Positions 1 through 11,760 of a stretch of 64,000 nucleotides of DNA are shown in pieces. The notes beneath the pieces are model-generated. The model saw only the letters and a list, made by a program, of their open reading frames with translations, made no database searches and was not told the DNA's origin. Origin of the DNA: Cardamine occulta. Its lineage: Eukaryota > Streptophyta > Magnoliopsida > Brassicales > Brassicaceae. Each line of letters starts with the position of its first letter. The stretch's first letter is position 1. The position numbers and the translations under genes are program-made. Location of the stretch: contig CM051365.1 in the NCBI GenBank assembly GCA_028015245.1, positions 10,281,263 through 10,345,262 of the forward strand. The letters run 5' to 3'.

Positions 1-1960
1 TTATGATCATCATCACTACAAAACAATGTTCGAAAACACTTCATTCTCTCACATAAGATTTTCTCATCTATATGATCTTCACTTATCCATTTATCACTAT
101 AAAATCTACAACATATTATACAGATATATGTGGCAAAAAACTAAAAAAAATAAAAATTAATCATATATTTTAAAATCATATACCTTGGATTTAAAGAGTA
201 AGCTAGACAATGTAGAGAAGTATTATTGTTCGTCCAACGAGCCACTAAGGTCTCATAAACAATGTCATAGAAGACGCTAATTAAATTCAGACAATGCATG
301 ATTTCTCTCTTGTAGACCTTACGCTTCACTTTCTCGATCGTAAAATCCCACATCTTGTATACCAAGAGAAGGCATGGCTTGTGGGTGTCAAAAAATCTGA
401 TTATTTTATAAATAGGTTTTGTGAAATCAATAATTATAATACACTTTTCCCCACCATTTATCATTCAACATCTTCTATTTAACAATGCTTCCTTTCCTAG
501 TGTTATCTTCTTTATAAGCAGACCACTCTTCACTTATAACCATGGCTAGAAAAGCTTTTTTGATAAGATTCAATCTCTTAAGCATCACAATGATGGAGGC
601 AAAACGAGTATCAGCAAACGAAAGTAGTTTAAGAGGAGAAACCTTATTAAAAAATGCTAGCCTCATGGTATGGTTCATGATGAAATGTTTTATTGCGAGC
701 GCATCTCCATGAACAACAGTGATCCAATTACACTCTATATGTTGTTTTGTTCGCTTCCACATTCTTTGCTGCACAAATTTTCTTCAAAGCAAGATTAAGG
801 GTATGAACAACACATGGTGTCCAATACATGTGGGGAAACATGCCTCAATGATCTCTCCAGCTATCTTCCTATTTGCTGCATTATCAGTGATTTTTGCACA
901 ACATTTTGATGTCACTTCATTGATAATGACCTTCATCAAATCAAAAATGAAGAATTTATCTTTCAGTTTGCCAAGACAATTCACAACCTTGAGAAAACAT
1001 GATAATTTCCAATAGTAACTAGCTATGAAATTAATGAGAGGCTTTATTGTAGGATTGCTCCAACCATCACTCACAATCGTCACCCCTTTCTTTCCATTTC
1101 GATTTCAGTGGCACTAATAACTTATCGACATTGTTTTTATTTTGTTGCAATAAGGTTGTTCTGAGCTTATTATAATTGGAAGGCACATAACCATCAGTAT
1201 AGTTGGCTGCAACAAATTGATAAAACCTATGATAATGTGGATTTCTAGCAAGATTAAATGACAAAACTCTAGTATATAAAAAATCCTTGCAACTTCTTGA
1301 TCCAATAGGTTTTCGGGTTTAAATACCAAATGCTGCAATGATAGGTGAGAAGTAAGACTTTATCTTCTTTGAAGCAGAATATGTTTCGCAAGACAAAGGA
1401 ACTCCCTGCGTCTAGACTCATATTTCTTCTTCTCAAATTCATCTTCCAACCTTTGCATTTCAATCCTTGTTGCTTTCTTATAAATAGCAATCCCATCATT
1501 TTTTATTCCAAGCAAATTTGCTTTAACTCCAAAATACGAGGTTTATCGAGTTTCGTTACAAACACCACATCGAAATAAGAACTATGGCTTAAAAATAAAA
1601 TAAAAAGTGATTTTGATCCTTAGATCGAAACTCGAGCATAACATGCTCTGATTCCATGTAGAGATAATGAGAGAAAAGGAATGGGAAGAATATTATTACT
1701 ATTACTCTCATAATAATAGAAGTACATAAGATTAACTTATATAAGGAGAATACAATTTATGAATACTAAGAGACATGATCAAGAAGAAAATGAGTCAATG
1801 GACGAGATTCGATGAATTGAGAAAGACAAGAAGACAAATCAAAGAGAGTAAAATATACGAGCATTGTTGAGTTTCATTACAAATACCACATCAAAATTTC
1901 CAAGTTTCTCTTTAATAGAGCTTCTTCACTTTACGTCCCATTATAGAATTATGTTACTAA
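1..1960 (-). pseudogene. hAT transposase relic, copy A (cut by window edge)
   Basis: Minus-strand remnant of a BED-finger/DUF659-type hAT transposase. Frames broken by stops and shifts run from about 1960 down to 1. The stretch near 784-1083 reads like the DUF659 part (a segment with VSDGWSN and later IGHHV), and 475-774 continues into the central region. It is an inverted, roughly 90 % similar copy of the plus-strand relic at 1970-3557. Its C-terminal dimerisation domain would lie left of the window. The frames contain many stops, so no functional protein is expected. Family assignment is firm; completeness cannot be judged because the element leaves the window. Confidence 0.75.
1590..1862 (-). 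repeat. copia LTR remnant with primer-binding site
   Basis: On the minus strand an AT-rich stretch ends in CTCTACA and is followed at about 1645-1660 by TGGAATCAGAGC, one base off the usual initiator-Met tRNA primer-binding site of plant copia elements. It sits in the loop between the two hAT arms. The hAT sequence around GTTTCGTTACAAACACC is repeated on both sides (1547-1580 and 1865-1905), as if copy A had been split. No coding region of the retroelement is present. Confidence 0.45.
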
Positions 1961-1969
1961 ATTAGAAAA

Positions 1970-3990
1970 AGGTGCAAAAGGAGAAATTTGGAAATTTCGA
2001 TGTGGTATTTGTAACGAAACTCGACAAGCCTCGTATTCCAGAGCTAAGCTCATTTTCTTAGAATAAAAAAAAAACTATGGGATTGCTATTTGTAAGAAAG
2101 CAACAAGGACTGAAATGAAAAGGTTGGAAGATGAATTTGAGAAGAAGAAATCTGAGGGTGGACGTAGGGAAGTTCCTTTGGCTTGTGAAACAATTTATGC
2201 TTCAATTAAATAAAGTGTTGCTTCTCACATATCGGTGCAACATTGGTATTTAAACCTGGGACCTATTGGATCAAGAAATTGCAAGGATGTTTTATATTGG
2301 AGGCTTGCCAAAAATCCATATTGTCATAGTTCTTATTATTTTGTTGCTGCAAACAAAATTGATGTTTTATGTACCTCTTAATTATAATAAGCTAAGATAA
2401 CTTATTGCAACAAGAGAAAAACAATGTCGATAAGCTATAATGCCACTGAAATCAACATGGAAAATAAGGGGTGACGATTGTGAAGGATGGTTGGAGCGAT
2501 CCTACAAGAATGCCTCTCATTAATTTCATAGCTACTACTGGAAATAATCATGTGTTTCTCAAAGTTGTGAATTGTATCGACAAAGTGGTTTCATTTCTGA
2601 TTTGATGAAAGTCATTATCAATAAAGTGAGACATCAAAACATTGTGCAAAAATCACTGATAATGCAGCAAATTGTAAAACAACTAGAGAGATAATTGAGG
2701 GCATGTTTCCCCACATCTATTGGACACCATGTGTTGTTCATACCCTTAATCTTGCTTTGAAGAACATTTGTGCAGTAAAGAATGTGGAAGTGAATAAAAC
2801 AACATATAAGGAGTGTAATTGGATCACTATTATTCATAGAGATGCGCTCGTAATAAAACATTTCATCATGAACCATACTGTTAGGCTAACAATTTTTAAT
2901 AATTTTTCTCCTTTTAAATTACTTTCGGTTGCTGATACTCATTTTGTCTTCATCATTGTGATGCTTAAGAGATTGAAGCTTATCAAAAGGGGTCTTCAAA
3001 TCATGGTTATAAGTGAGGAGTGGTCTGCTTATAGAGAGGATGACATTGGAAAAACAAGCTTTGTTAAAGAGAAGATTTTGAATTATGAATGGTGGGAAAA
3101 AGTGTCTTATATTATTGATTTCACAAAACTTATTATAAGATGATTAGATTTTGTGACACCCACAAGTTATGCCTTCCCTTGATATATGAGATATGGGATT
3201 TTATGATCAAGAAACTGAAGCTTGAGATCTACAAGAGAGAAAATCGTCCATTGTCTGAATTTATTGTCTTCTATGACGTTGTTTATGAGATCTTAGTGGC
3301 TCATTAGAAGAAGAATAATACATTGTCTAGCCCACTCTTTAAATCCAAGTTATATGATTTTAAAATATATGATTAATTTTTTATTTTTGTTTCTTTGACA
3401 TACATATATGTATAATATGTTTTATATGTTGTAGATTTTATAGCGATTAATGGCTAAGTGGGGATTAATCAAGACTTGGTTCCCATAGAAATGGCAAAAT
3501 CTCACGTGAGAGGATGAAATGTTTTTGAATATTTTTTTTCTAGTGGTGATGATCATAAAAAGGTTATAGATGAAAATTCATTCTCCTCGATGAAAATGGG
3601 TTATTTTGATGATTTGACATGTATTACAGTAATAACTATGGAACCCAAGAGTTGGTGAGCTAGCTTTGGTTCCCAAAATCTGCTCATTCAAACTTTGGCT
3701 TTTAAGTTGCTTGGAAAACCTAGTTCTTCTTTTGCTGAGAGTAATTGAAGTACTTACTCCTTCATACACTCACTTAGAAAAAATAACTTAAATCCAAGTC
3801 ATGCTCAATATTTGGTTTCCATCAACAACAATCTTTGTCTTTTGTCAAGTAATTTCAATCAATACGAAGCTGAAAAAAAAACAAAATGTGGGATGTTGGT
3901 GAAGATGAATTTGATTCTATGGAAGGTGTGAGATTCTTAGAGTTTGCGGACCTCTCACTAGATGAGCCGGATATGAAAAATAAGTTATTC
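1970..3990 (+). pseudogene. hAT transposase relic, copy B
   Basis: Plus-strand hAT transposase pseudogene. In order: a BED-type zinc finger with CGIC around 1995-2010; a DUF659-like region from about 2440; the open stretch 2703-3143 containing the family signature WTPCVVHTLNLALK; and a C-terminal dimerisation segment at 3640-3870, where the frame shows GKPSSSFAE, FIHSLRKNNL and LVSINNNLCLL, matching the usual SSS-ER-WS ... IH-RN-L ... LV-NLRLL pattern. Stops and frameshifts separate these blocks, so it is dead. Bases 1985-3557 form the right arm of the inverted repeat with copy A. Confidence 0.8.
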
Positions 3991-4630
3991 GTTGATTAGC
4001 TTATTTTGTTGTTTTTAAGATATTAAATAAGGTGTTTTTTTTTCCAAGACGTATGTGTAATTTCTTTTATATTTAAATTTATGGAAATATTTTTAATATA
4101 TTTATTGACGTATCCACGTACCTGTTTTCCATCCCTGTTTGCGTCCATGTTCCCGCCTCAGTGATACTTTGGTTGACAGAGTCCGAGATCCTTTTTTTTG
4201 AAACAACACTTCGGGGAGGTTGAGCTAAATGAGTTTGAAAACAAAGCCTCAAAGCTTGAAATGGGCAAATGGAATATGAGAAAAATATAGGCCATAGGAA
4301 AGTTAATTTCGAAACTAATGCTGAGGACATCATAACAAGCCTAGAAGTTTCTCTACAAAGCCTCTCATTCAAGATATAGAAACGATTTGTCAAATCCCTT
4401 AATCTACTTAATAACATACTAGCAAAGGTACTATTTTCAAAACAACAAAGTTAAACCTAATTTCCATCCTTGTCTATCATTAGCTTAGCTTCAGCAATCC
4501 GCTTGAGTAAGAAACATGATGGAATACAAATACGACTCAGTTTCAATCTCTACTCTGCATGTTCGGCATAAAAAAGCTACATCCTAATCTATCCTTAAGC
4601 ACAAACCCTTGTAAAAAAAAAAAAAACTGT
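3990..4630. other. no gene recognised
   Basis: AT-rich flank of the hAT relic. A minus-strand open frame at 4079-4417 has no family resemblance I can name and no start context. Nothing further is supported. Confidence 0.3.
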
Positions 4631-5075
4631 AATCTAAACAATTCATGCTCAAATTCTACATCCACTGACCCTCGTGTCACCTAAACTAAGAACAAAACAA
4701 AGCATAGCAACTTTTGGAATCAAAATACCTCTTTAATTCCTTCATCAAAAAAATTCAACCTGCGCATGACTTCGTGGTGTATTTGGGTCCTCCTCTTTTG
4801 GTTTCATCTTCCCAGCATATTTTTTGAGGTAAGGATAGGGTTAGGTCATTGACAACTCGTATCTAAAAAGATTGAAATAACGTATATTTCAAAGTTTACT
4901 AATCTTTTTGATCCGAATATAAATTACCCAGAAGATGTAGCCAAAACATCCAACAAGAGTTTCTACAACATTCGATACAGATCAATTAAAAAGTAAAGTC
5001 GAAACAAAAATAGAAGAAGAATAATCTCGATTACCCGGAGAGTCGGTTTCGACATATCTTCTCTAGTCATTAGGG
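4630..5075 (-). CDS. possible unrecognised multi-exon gene, 5' part
   Basis: On the minus strand an ATG directly follows a telo-box-like AAACCCTA (5067-5075). It opens a short frame MTREDMSKPTLR that ends at a consensus donor CGG|GTAATC (about 5035). Two further stretches look like exons: one around 4755-4820 reading KKYAGKMKPKEED and ending CAG|GTTGAA, and one starting after TTTAG at 4680 reading VTRGSVDVEFEHEL. The phases are compatible between the last two. I do not recognise the protein, cannot place a 3' end, and it may be a decayed gene. Confidence 0.25.
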
Positions 5076-5318
5076 TTTTATTTCTCTTCCTTAGTCTCCT
5101 TTTTCTTTAAGGACTCGGGGCCTGTGTGTTTTTACTTTTGACTATGGGCTTTTTCTCCGAATTGTCCCAAATTTTCTAAACAAAACGTACAAAACTGTTC
5201 AAATATATTTCTTTTTTTTCCTTTCCTTTTCCTTTGAACTTGTTTTATTTTATTTCTTTTAAACGTATCAAAACGGTCTAAGATCATTTGTTATTTGGAC
5301 GGGTTTTAAAATTAATAA

Positions 5319-6047
5319 GGAAAAATACCATAAAAAACTTTCAACTTTACAACTTTTTCCAACTAAAACCTCTAACTATTTGTGTTTTCAAATCAAACAT
5401 TCAAGTTGATAAAATTTTCCAACAAAACTTCAAACTATTTTTGTTTCCAAAATAAACCTCTAAGTATAAAGTTTTTCTTACTTAAACATTCAAGTTTCTA
5501 ATATTGAGCCCCATTGAAGAGTTACTAACGGTCAACAATAACTCCCGTTAACTATGTTTGTCCATTTTTACGTATTTTTGTTGTTATTTAGTTATTTACT
5601 AAGGAGAAAATGAGATTACAACCACAGAAAATCTACTCATTCATCTAGGATTCATATTCAAAACTGACGGAGTTAACAAATATTTAACAGGTGTTTGCTG
5701 TGTTAACTGGAGTTATCGTTGACTATCAATTAACCCTCAATTAGACTCAAGATTGAGTTTTTTCATCCATGATTTTTATTCAAAACTTACAAAATTAACA
5801 AATAGTTAACATGCATTTGCGGAATTATCGTTGATCGTCAATTAATTTTCATTGGGATCAAGATTGAGAAGTTGAGGGTTTAAGTAAGCAAAACTTTATA
5901 TTTGGAGGTTTGTTTTGGAAACTAAAATAGTTTGAAGTTTTTGTTGGAAAATTTTATCAACTTTAATGTTTATTTTGGAAACACAAATAGTTAGAAGTTT
6001 TAGTTGGAAAAAGTTATAAAGTTGAAAATTTTTAATAATATTTTCCC
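5319..6047. mobile_element. non-autonomous MULE-like TIR element
   Basis: A 729-bp element with long terminal inverted repeats of about 170 bp: 5319-5500 matches the reverse complement of 5870-6047. The ends are GGAAAAATA and TATTTTCCC. It is bounded by a perfect 9-bp direct repeat, AATTAATAA, at 5310-5318 and 6048-6056, the target-duplication length of Mutator-like elements. There is no coding capacity. Confidence 0.85.
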
Positions 6048-6059
6048 AATTAATAATTG

Positions 6060-7040
6060 GTAAAATAGACAGTTTACTATTTTTAATTTGCTAAATATAC
6101 AGTTTTACTTTTTGACACTATTTGTAAGATTTTTCTTTTCCTGAGAAACACATCATAATTACAGTTTACAAACCCGAAACAACCCGCAAGAAAGAGAGGA
6201 GATAAACCCAGCGATACGAGGGTGAGGACTGAGGAATAAAGAAACGCCAAAAGAAAGCTCAGACGACCATACATGGTTAAGCCGTGACCAACACTCAATG
6301 TTGCAGGCTTGCAGCCATCAACAGACCATATCTGAGCATCACTGGAGTTTGAGAGGAGTAGAGTTAGATTAGTTTCTCAGACCTTAGCGGAGGTAGAGAC
6401 CAACCATCGATCTTCACATCTGAGGTCAGCAACTGTGGAGAAAAGAGGTATGTTTCAATCAAAGAAAAGTTAACAAAGTTATTGATTACTTAGCTAAATA
6501 TACTTTGGGACAGATAATGTGTATAATAACTATTTGATCGATTCATTTGTACCACTAATGGCTTAAGAATGACGTGAAGGATGATAAAACCATATTTTGT
6601 AATCGATTATAAATTCAATAAAAAGTCTGAACGATCTATAAACATTAAAATCTTGAGATGTTTTCTTCAGACACATCATGAATTTTTATTGCATCCCAAA
6701 TTCATTTTCTATTAACATTCTGTACAAATATCATTTTGCAACTACTATACGACCAATCCATCATATACTTGCATCCCAAACAATCTATCCATCCAAACCC
6801 TAAAAGTCATGGCGTCGCATAAATTAGGATCTAGGGTTTTTAGGTTTCCGATTTAACCGCTCCATGACTTAATTACTTCACGAAGAAAAATATGTCGGAT
6901 TCTTCTGAGCAATCCACTCAAGTCTGCATTAGTTAGTGTAGAATCACATTTTCTATGTGTTGTTGTCATTAAGAGAGAAGCGTACAATTATATAGAAAGC
7001 TAGATATTCTAGATATTCAACTTTGTTCCAAGATCTATGC
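6060..7040. other. intergenic, no supported gene
   Basis: A minus-strand frame at 6083-6298 would encode a hydrophobic 71-residue peptide, but it shows no recognisable family and no matching upstream exon. A plus-strand ATG near 6810 opens only 15 codons. AAACCCTA-like boxes occur near 6798 and 6833. I see nothing firmer. Confidence 0.3.
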
Positions 7041-7047
7041 AATATCT

Positions 7048-7305
7048 TCAATAGTTAGGACCCCAACAACTCAGATACATAACCGTTCTAAGAGACTCCT
7101 CAGCCTTCTTCGCCTTCTCATCCTTAACGGAGGCCGCAGTGGTTAATGAAGCCTGTTCACCTGAGAAGGATCTCACATTGTTACGGATACGTTGATTCAC
7201 TGATCGGAGAAAGTAGTTCCAACGGCATATGCCTAGTTGATCCTTGGACTCTTCTAGGGCTCCGATGGTTGCTGCCACTAACCATGTTTTGTTTGTTGAA
7301 CTCAT
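7048..7305 (-). CDS. wound-induced polypeptide (WIP / DUF3774 family)
   Basis: Intronless 85-residue protein of the plant wound-responsive family (DUF3774). It begins MSSTNKTWLVAATIGALE, has the family core QLGICRWNYFLRSVNQ at about residues 22-37, a basic serine/alanine-rich middle, and the strongly conserved end EESLRTVMYLSCWGPN. The usual family protein ends at or near CWGPN; here one extra Tyr precedes the stop. The length is normal for the family and the frame is clean, so it looks functional. Members are induced by wounding, hypoxia or other stress; their molecular role is poorly known. The nearest homologues I recall are At4g10265/At4g10270. Confidence 0.9.
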   Translation of the reverse strand: MSSTNKTWLVAATIGALEESKDQLGICRWNYFLRSVNQRIRNNVRSFSGEQASLTTAASVKDEKAKKAEESLRTVMYLSCWGPNY

Positions 7306-7309
7306 CTCT

Positions 7310-8510
7310 AAGTATTGGAAAAAATCTGAGAAACTCTTTTTTTTTTCTCGATTGATTAGATTTTGTAAATGGAGAAATTAGCTGATAAAGAAGATGAGAA
7401 TGGAGAGGTCTGTTTAATATAACAAAGAAGCGGAAAAAGTTTAGCTGTTAGTTTAGAGTCAAAACCAGTTGCTTACTCCCTTTGTTTCACCAAGTTTCTG
7501 TCGTCTGGGTTTGGTAAGTTAATTTGTAAGTACCATTGTGTCCACCTAAGAACAAGCTAGTTAAGGGGCACTATTGTCTTTTCGTGGATCTTGTGCTAGT
7601 GGATTACCTCAAAGTGCGACTATGCGGACATGGTTTCGGTGACTATTTGGCGTGGGTTTCGCTCACGTTTGATGGACCATTTTCAATGTTTCTCTCCATG
7701 GATTTGAGCACATACAGATTTTAAAATTCAATGCACACATTGACAAATATCATGCAAGGAAAATAATACTTGGTTCAATGATAGCATTCAAGGAACTATA
7801 TCACTCTCTTCTCATTGTAAATCTCACAATGATCACAACTTTCATCATCAAGAAAATAACAACTATTTGGGAATTTAATTATAACAAGTTAAGATCATCG
7901 TCATCCTCAGCAAAAAGAAAAGAAAAAGAGATGCATTGTTATTTTAGCATTTTTCACACATAAATTTGTCCAATCCACCCAACACGATCCTGAGAGAGAA
8001 AAAGCATCATATCAAGCTTAAAGAAAAAATCCGAGAAATGTCTCTCAGTTTTCGGAGATCCAAGCCACCCTCCTCCTTCGGAAAGCTAGCAGAGATTTTC
8101 GCCTTGTGTGTATCATAAAAAAAAGCACCACACAAACTCAATCATATCTAAACAACTATTTGGTAATCTGAAAACAGAGCACCAAAAATTAGATAATTGA
8201 TCATATATATTATATGATGCAAGCGACCTCCGTACGAGAGTGCTTTGTTGCTCCAAATGAGTAACCGGGTTCAGATTTTATCAATGAGAATCATGGATTG
8301 TAATCCAACTTATTCATGGATTGGCAATGAGCCAACCATAATCCCATGTCCCAACAACACCGGCTACCAATTTCAGATCCTCATTTCCAAACCCACTATA
8401 AAAAGATATATTAACTTATAACTACGTTAAAAGCTTTCCTGCGAAATAAACAGTACTTTAAAATTACAATTTATTGTTATTATTTCATCTACCTTCTATG
8501 TTTTCATTGA
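7310..8510. other. intergenic with short repeats
   Basis: This is the upstream region of the wound-induced gene plus unassigned DNA. A stretch at about 7610-7670 (AGTGCGACTATGCGGACATG ...) is repeated in degraded form at 11333-11392. No convincing coding signal; the frames at 7536-7724 and 7778-7963 lack any family pattern. Confidence 0.35.
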
Positions 8511-8514
8511 AAAA

Positions 8515-8575
8515 CTAGATAGTAACCCACACGCTGGTGGGAAAATGTTTGCGTAAATTTTGGTTTGTTAGTTTA
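8515..8575 (-). mobile_element. Helitron-like 3' terminus
   Basis: On the minus strand a hairpin with stem CCCAC/GTGGG (about 8527-8542) is followed after a few bases by CTAG (8515-8518) and then T. This is the arrangement of plant Helitron 3' ends (hairpin, short spacer, CTRR, target T). The 5' end is not identified, so the element length is unknown. Confidence 0.4.
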
Positions 8576-9365
8576 GAAAACAATAGTATTTTTAATTAAT
8601 TTACTCTATGTATATTATAATTTAACATGTTTGATTTACTTTGAGTCATACTCCGATCTAGACTCGTAGTTGGTATAGTAAACCCGACAACTTTGTATTA
8701 ATGTGTATCAGATCCACTATTAAAATCCGTTAATTATAAATTCGATAAAATCCAGAAAAAAAATCAACAAAATCCACATTGACCCGTTTTATTGATATCC
8801 ATTATTAATTGATATTAAGGATGTATTTGGAGATAAATAATTAAATAATTTCTACTCATTTTTTATTTTAGTTTGTAGATTATAAATTAGTTAATATCAA
8901 TTAATATATTCACAAATTTAATATAATATTTTCCTTTTAATTGATTTATTTATCTTAATTTTTTGAAAAAGTTGGAATTAGATCTTGTGAAGATTTCATT
9001 TTAATAAAATATATATATATATATAAATTAAATAGAAAAAGATATTAAAAACTTATTGTATAAGATTTGTTTGGATATTTAGGTACTAAAAAGATAGTAG
9101 TAGAATATTTGCTAGCCAAATAATTATTTCATAATGACATTTTTTGTAATATGCTACTTGATTTCTTGTTAATTTGCTATCAACATTGCTCAAATAATAG
9201 TATAGGGATACATAATAGTAAAATTTTAACCGAACTACATAGAAATTTCTGAAAATGATTTAGTTACGTAATTAATATATTAAATATAAAAATATATTAA
9301 AACTACAGTCAACGGCGACCAAATATAAAACAAATTAGGCAATAAACGACATGATTAATTTGAGC

Positions 9366-9720
9366 AAGCCTTAGCCATATACGAAATTCTTCTCGCTGTA
9401 TAGAACCCATTTTCAAATGGGTTAATCGATTACTACGGCATGATTTGGATGACACAGCCAAGGCAGGGTTTATTGGTGGATTTCAAGAACTTGTTGAAGC
9501 TTCTAGAGAGGAGACACAATATTTTCCTACTTAGCCATGAAGCAGCTGAGAGGGAAAGGGTTGTATCTCATGTCTACAAACTTTATCAACTTCTTCAAAT
9601 CCTCTAATAAAACCCATCTTGGTCGGGTCACCCAGATCATACTTTAATAATCCATTAACCTTTTGGAAGTCTCTATGGCAAGGAGAACGTTGCGGATGGC
9701 TAGGGATTGCTCAAACTGAT
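9366..9720 (+). pseudogene. decayed coding fragment, family not recognised
   Basis: A more GC-rich patch within AT-rich DNA, with a plus-strand reading interrupted by stops. Pieces such as DDTAKAGFIGGFQELVEAS and GKGLYLMSTNFINFFKSS look protein-like. I cannot name the family. It lies between two Helitron-like ends, so it could be a captured host fragment. Confidence 0.3.
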
Positions 9721-9763
9721 CATTTTGTTTATTGCGTAGACAATAACTGATATAATAATAATA

Positions 9764-9800
9764 TTAGGAACGGATCCGCACACACGTGCGGAGTTATATT
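9764..9800 (-). mobile_element. second Helitron-like 3' terminus
   Basis: On the minus strand the stem-loop CCGCACGTGTGTGCGG (9776-9791) is followed by about eight bases and CTAA|T at 9764. This resembles the 3' ends of Arabidopsis ATREP/Helitron elements. No 5' TC end could be fixed by eye. Confidence 0.4.
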
Positions 9801-11760
9801 TGTATAATGAACTTATTTGATATTTAAAATCAAGATATAATTTAATTGTAACATATATATTTTCTAAACTAATCAAAACATTTCTAACAGTTCGATTAGG
9901 GGTGTTAAATCAGAGTTGGATTCGGTTTTAATTTGGATTATTTCAATATATGATCTAAGCATATCTATTTTGGAACGGAAAACCATCTCGTCTAGCATCC
10001 ATCAAAAATCTTCCGTTTCATCACCATTCTTTTTAAATAAATACATGTTTGACAATTTTAAACCCAAAACAATTACTCGTTTGACAATGTTATTATAAGA
10101 GATTGAGTAAGAGTTCTAGACGGGATATATGTATTTTTTGTTTGAATATTTAATTTTATAAAATTAATGGAAAATATCCAAAAAAATTTATAATTCTCAA
10201 AAATTTTCTAAATATTTTTAAAAATTATCCAAAATTCCTAAACTATCTGTCTCGATGTGGATTCTAATCCTCACCAAAATTAGTGAAAATTTGAGAACTG
10301 AATTTATCTATCTAAATTTTTTGATCCCGTACCGTTACCCAAAATTTTGGTCTCGTTTTTAAATAGAAAATCGTTTGAGAAATGGATATCTCCACTGATG
10401 GAAGTGGCCTGACTTTCTATATGTTTTACAGTCAACTATAATTTAAAGTTTTGCCTAAATTAAAAAAATTAGTAAAATAAAATTTTTTTGAATCATTTAG
10501 TTATCTTTAAATTGTTGCCGATTTTATATTTTGTTCAGGTGTGTTTCAATTTTATTTTTTTACTAAATGATGAAGCTTACTATTTGAATATTTATTTTTA
10601 TTTAATATATTACTGTTAAAACCTATATTGAAAAATTATTAGTTGGAATAGATTATATATTTGCATACTAATCTATATATAAAATGTGAGTAGTTTTCTC
10701 AATTTCATTTATGAATATTGTTGTTGAACTTGCACTGGTTCTAGGGATTCTGCAGCATTTCCACACACACTAATCTCGGACTAAATCCAAAAAGCATAAC
10801 ACTCGTCAACTATTTGATTCCATAAATCGAAACATAATCACAGAAAATTAAAATTTATAAATTGAAAAGAAATCAAGGCGACGTCCCATCATTTCTATTA
10901 CTATATAGATTACTTGAGTTTAACTTGGTTTACTACACGACTATCTCCGATTCAACTGAGGCTAAAGCAAGACGTCGTTGTATGCTTCTCGCCCTTGAAC
11001 ACACCGATAATGCGATCATCTATGAGATCACAAGTCTGCTTGGTTCATAGCCCGGTTATCCTAGTATGAGACGCAGAACTGTGGCATCATAGACAAGTTC
11101 ATTCAAAAACATTTTGAAAGGAGGCGCGGCGGATCCAATACCACCTCCAGACATATGAAGACAGCCTTCCTGAACTGTCATCATTTCTATTACTATATAC
11201 ATTATTTGAGTTTAACTTGGTTTACTACATATGACTATCTCCGATTCAACTGAGGCTGAAGCAAGACGTCGGTGTAAGCTTTGGGAAAGACTACAACGAT
11301 TTGCAATATCACGAAATGAACCTTGGCTGATAAGTGCGGCTATGCGGACCTGGTTTTGCTGACTATTGGCGTGTGTTTCGCTCACAAGTTTCTAGATGTA
11401 TAAACAATTCTTATAAACAAGAAGGATAAATAAAGTAGAAAAAAGTTCTCTCGTCTGATGGCGACTTTCAGATAGTTATTTCTCCGACTAACTGCTTTTC
11501 TAAGACGACTTTTAGATAGTTATTTCGCACTTCGAATTTTTCTTAACCTTTGATCGGACACTGGAGATTGAGATCTCGTGGAATCGAACTAAACACATTT
11601 TTTGACGATGAAGTATACATTGATCAATAGAGCACGGACAAAAAAAAAACATTTGCATTCGAAATAATTCGAAATTTTGTTAAAATAAAAGAAAAGAAAT
11701 GGTACATGCGTTTGGGGAAACGGCAACGTTTGGAGAAAGTTTACAAAAACATCGACATTT
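9800..11760. other. AT-rich intergenic DNA with an internal duplication
   Basis: There is no gene. About 95 bp at 10884-10985 recur at 11178-11275 with high similarity (both contain CATCATTTCTATTACTATAT and CTATCTCCGATTCAACTGAG). The second copy is followed by the segment shared with 7610-7670. The frame 10862-11050 covers the first copy but shows no family resemblance. Confidence 0.4.

Noticed and set aside
6083..6298. Hydrophobic 71-residue frame as a membrane protein gene
   Set aside because: No family resemblance, no supporting exon or promoter; TT-rich DNA readily yields hydrophobic frames.
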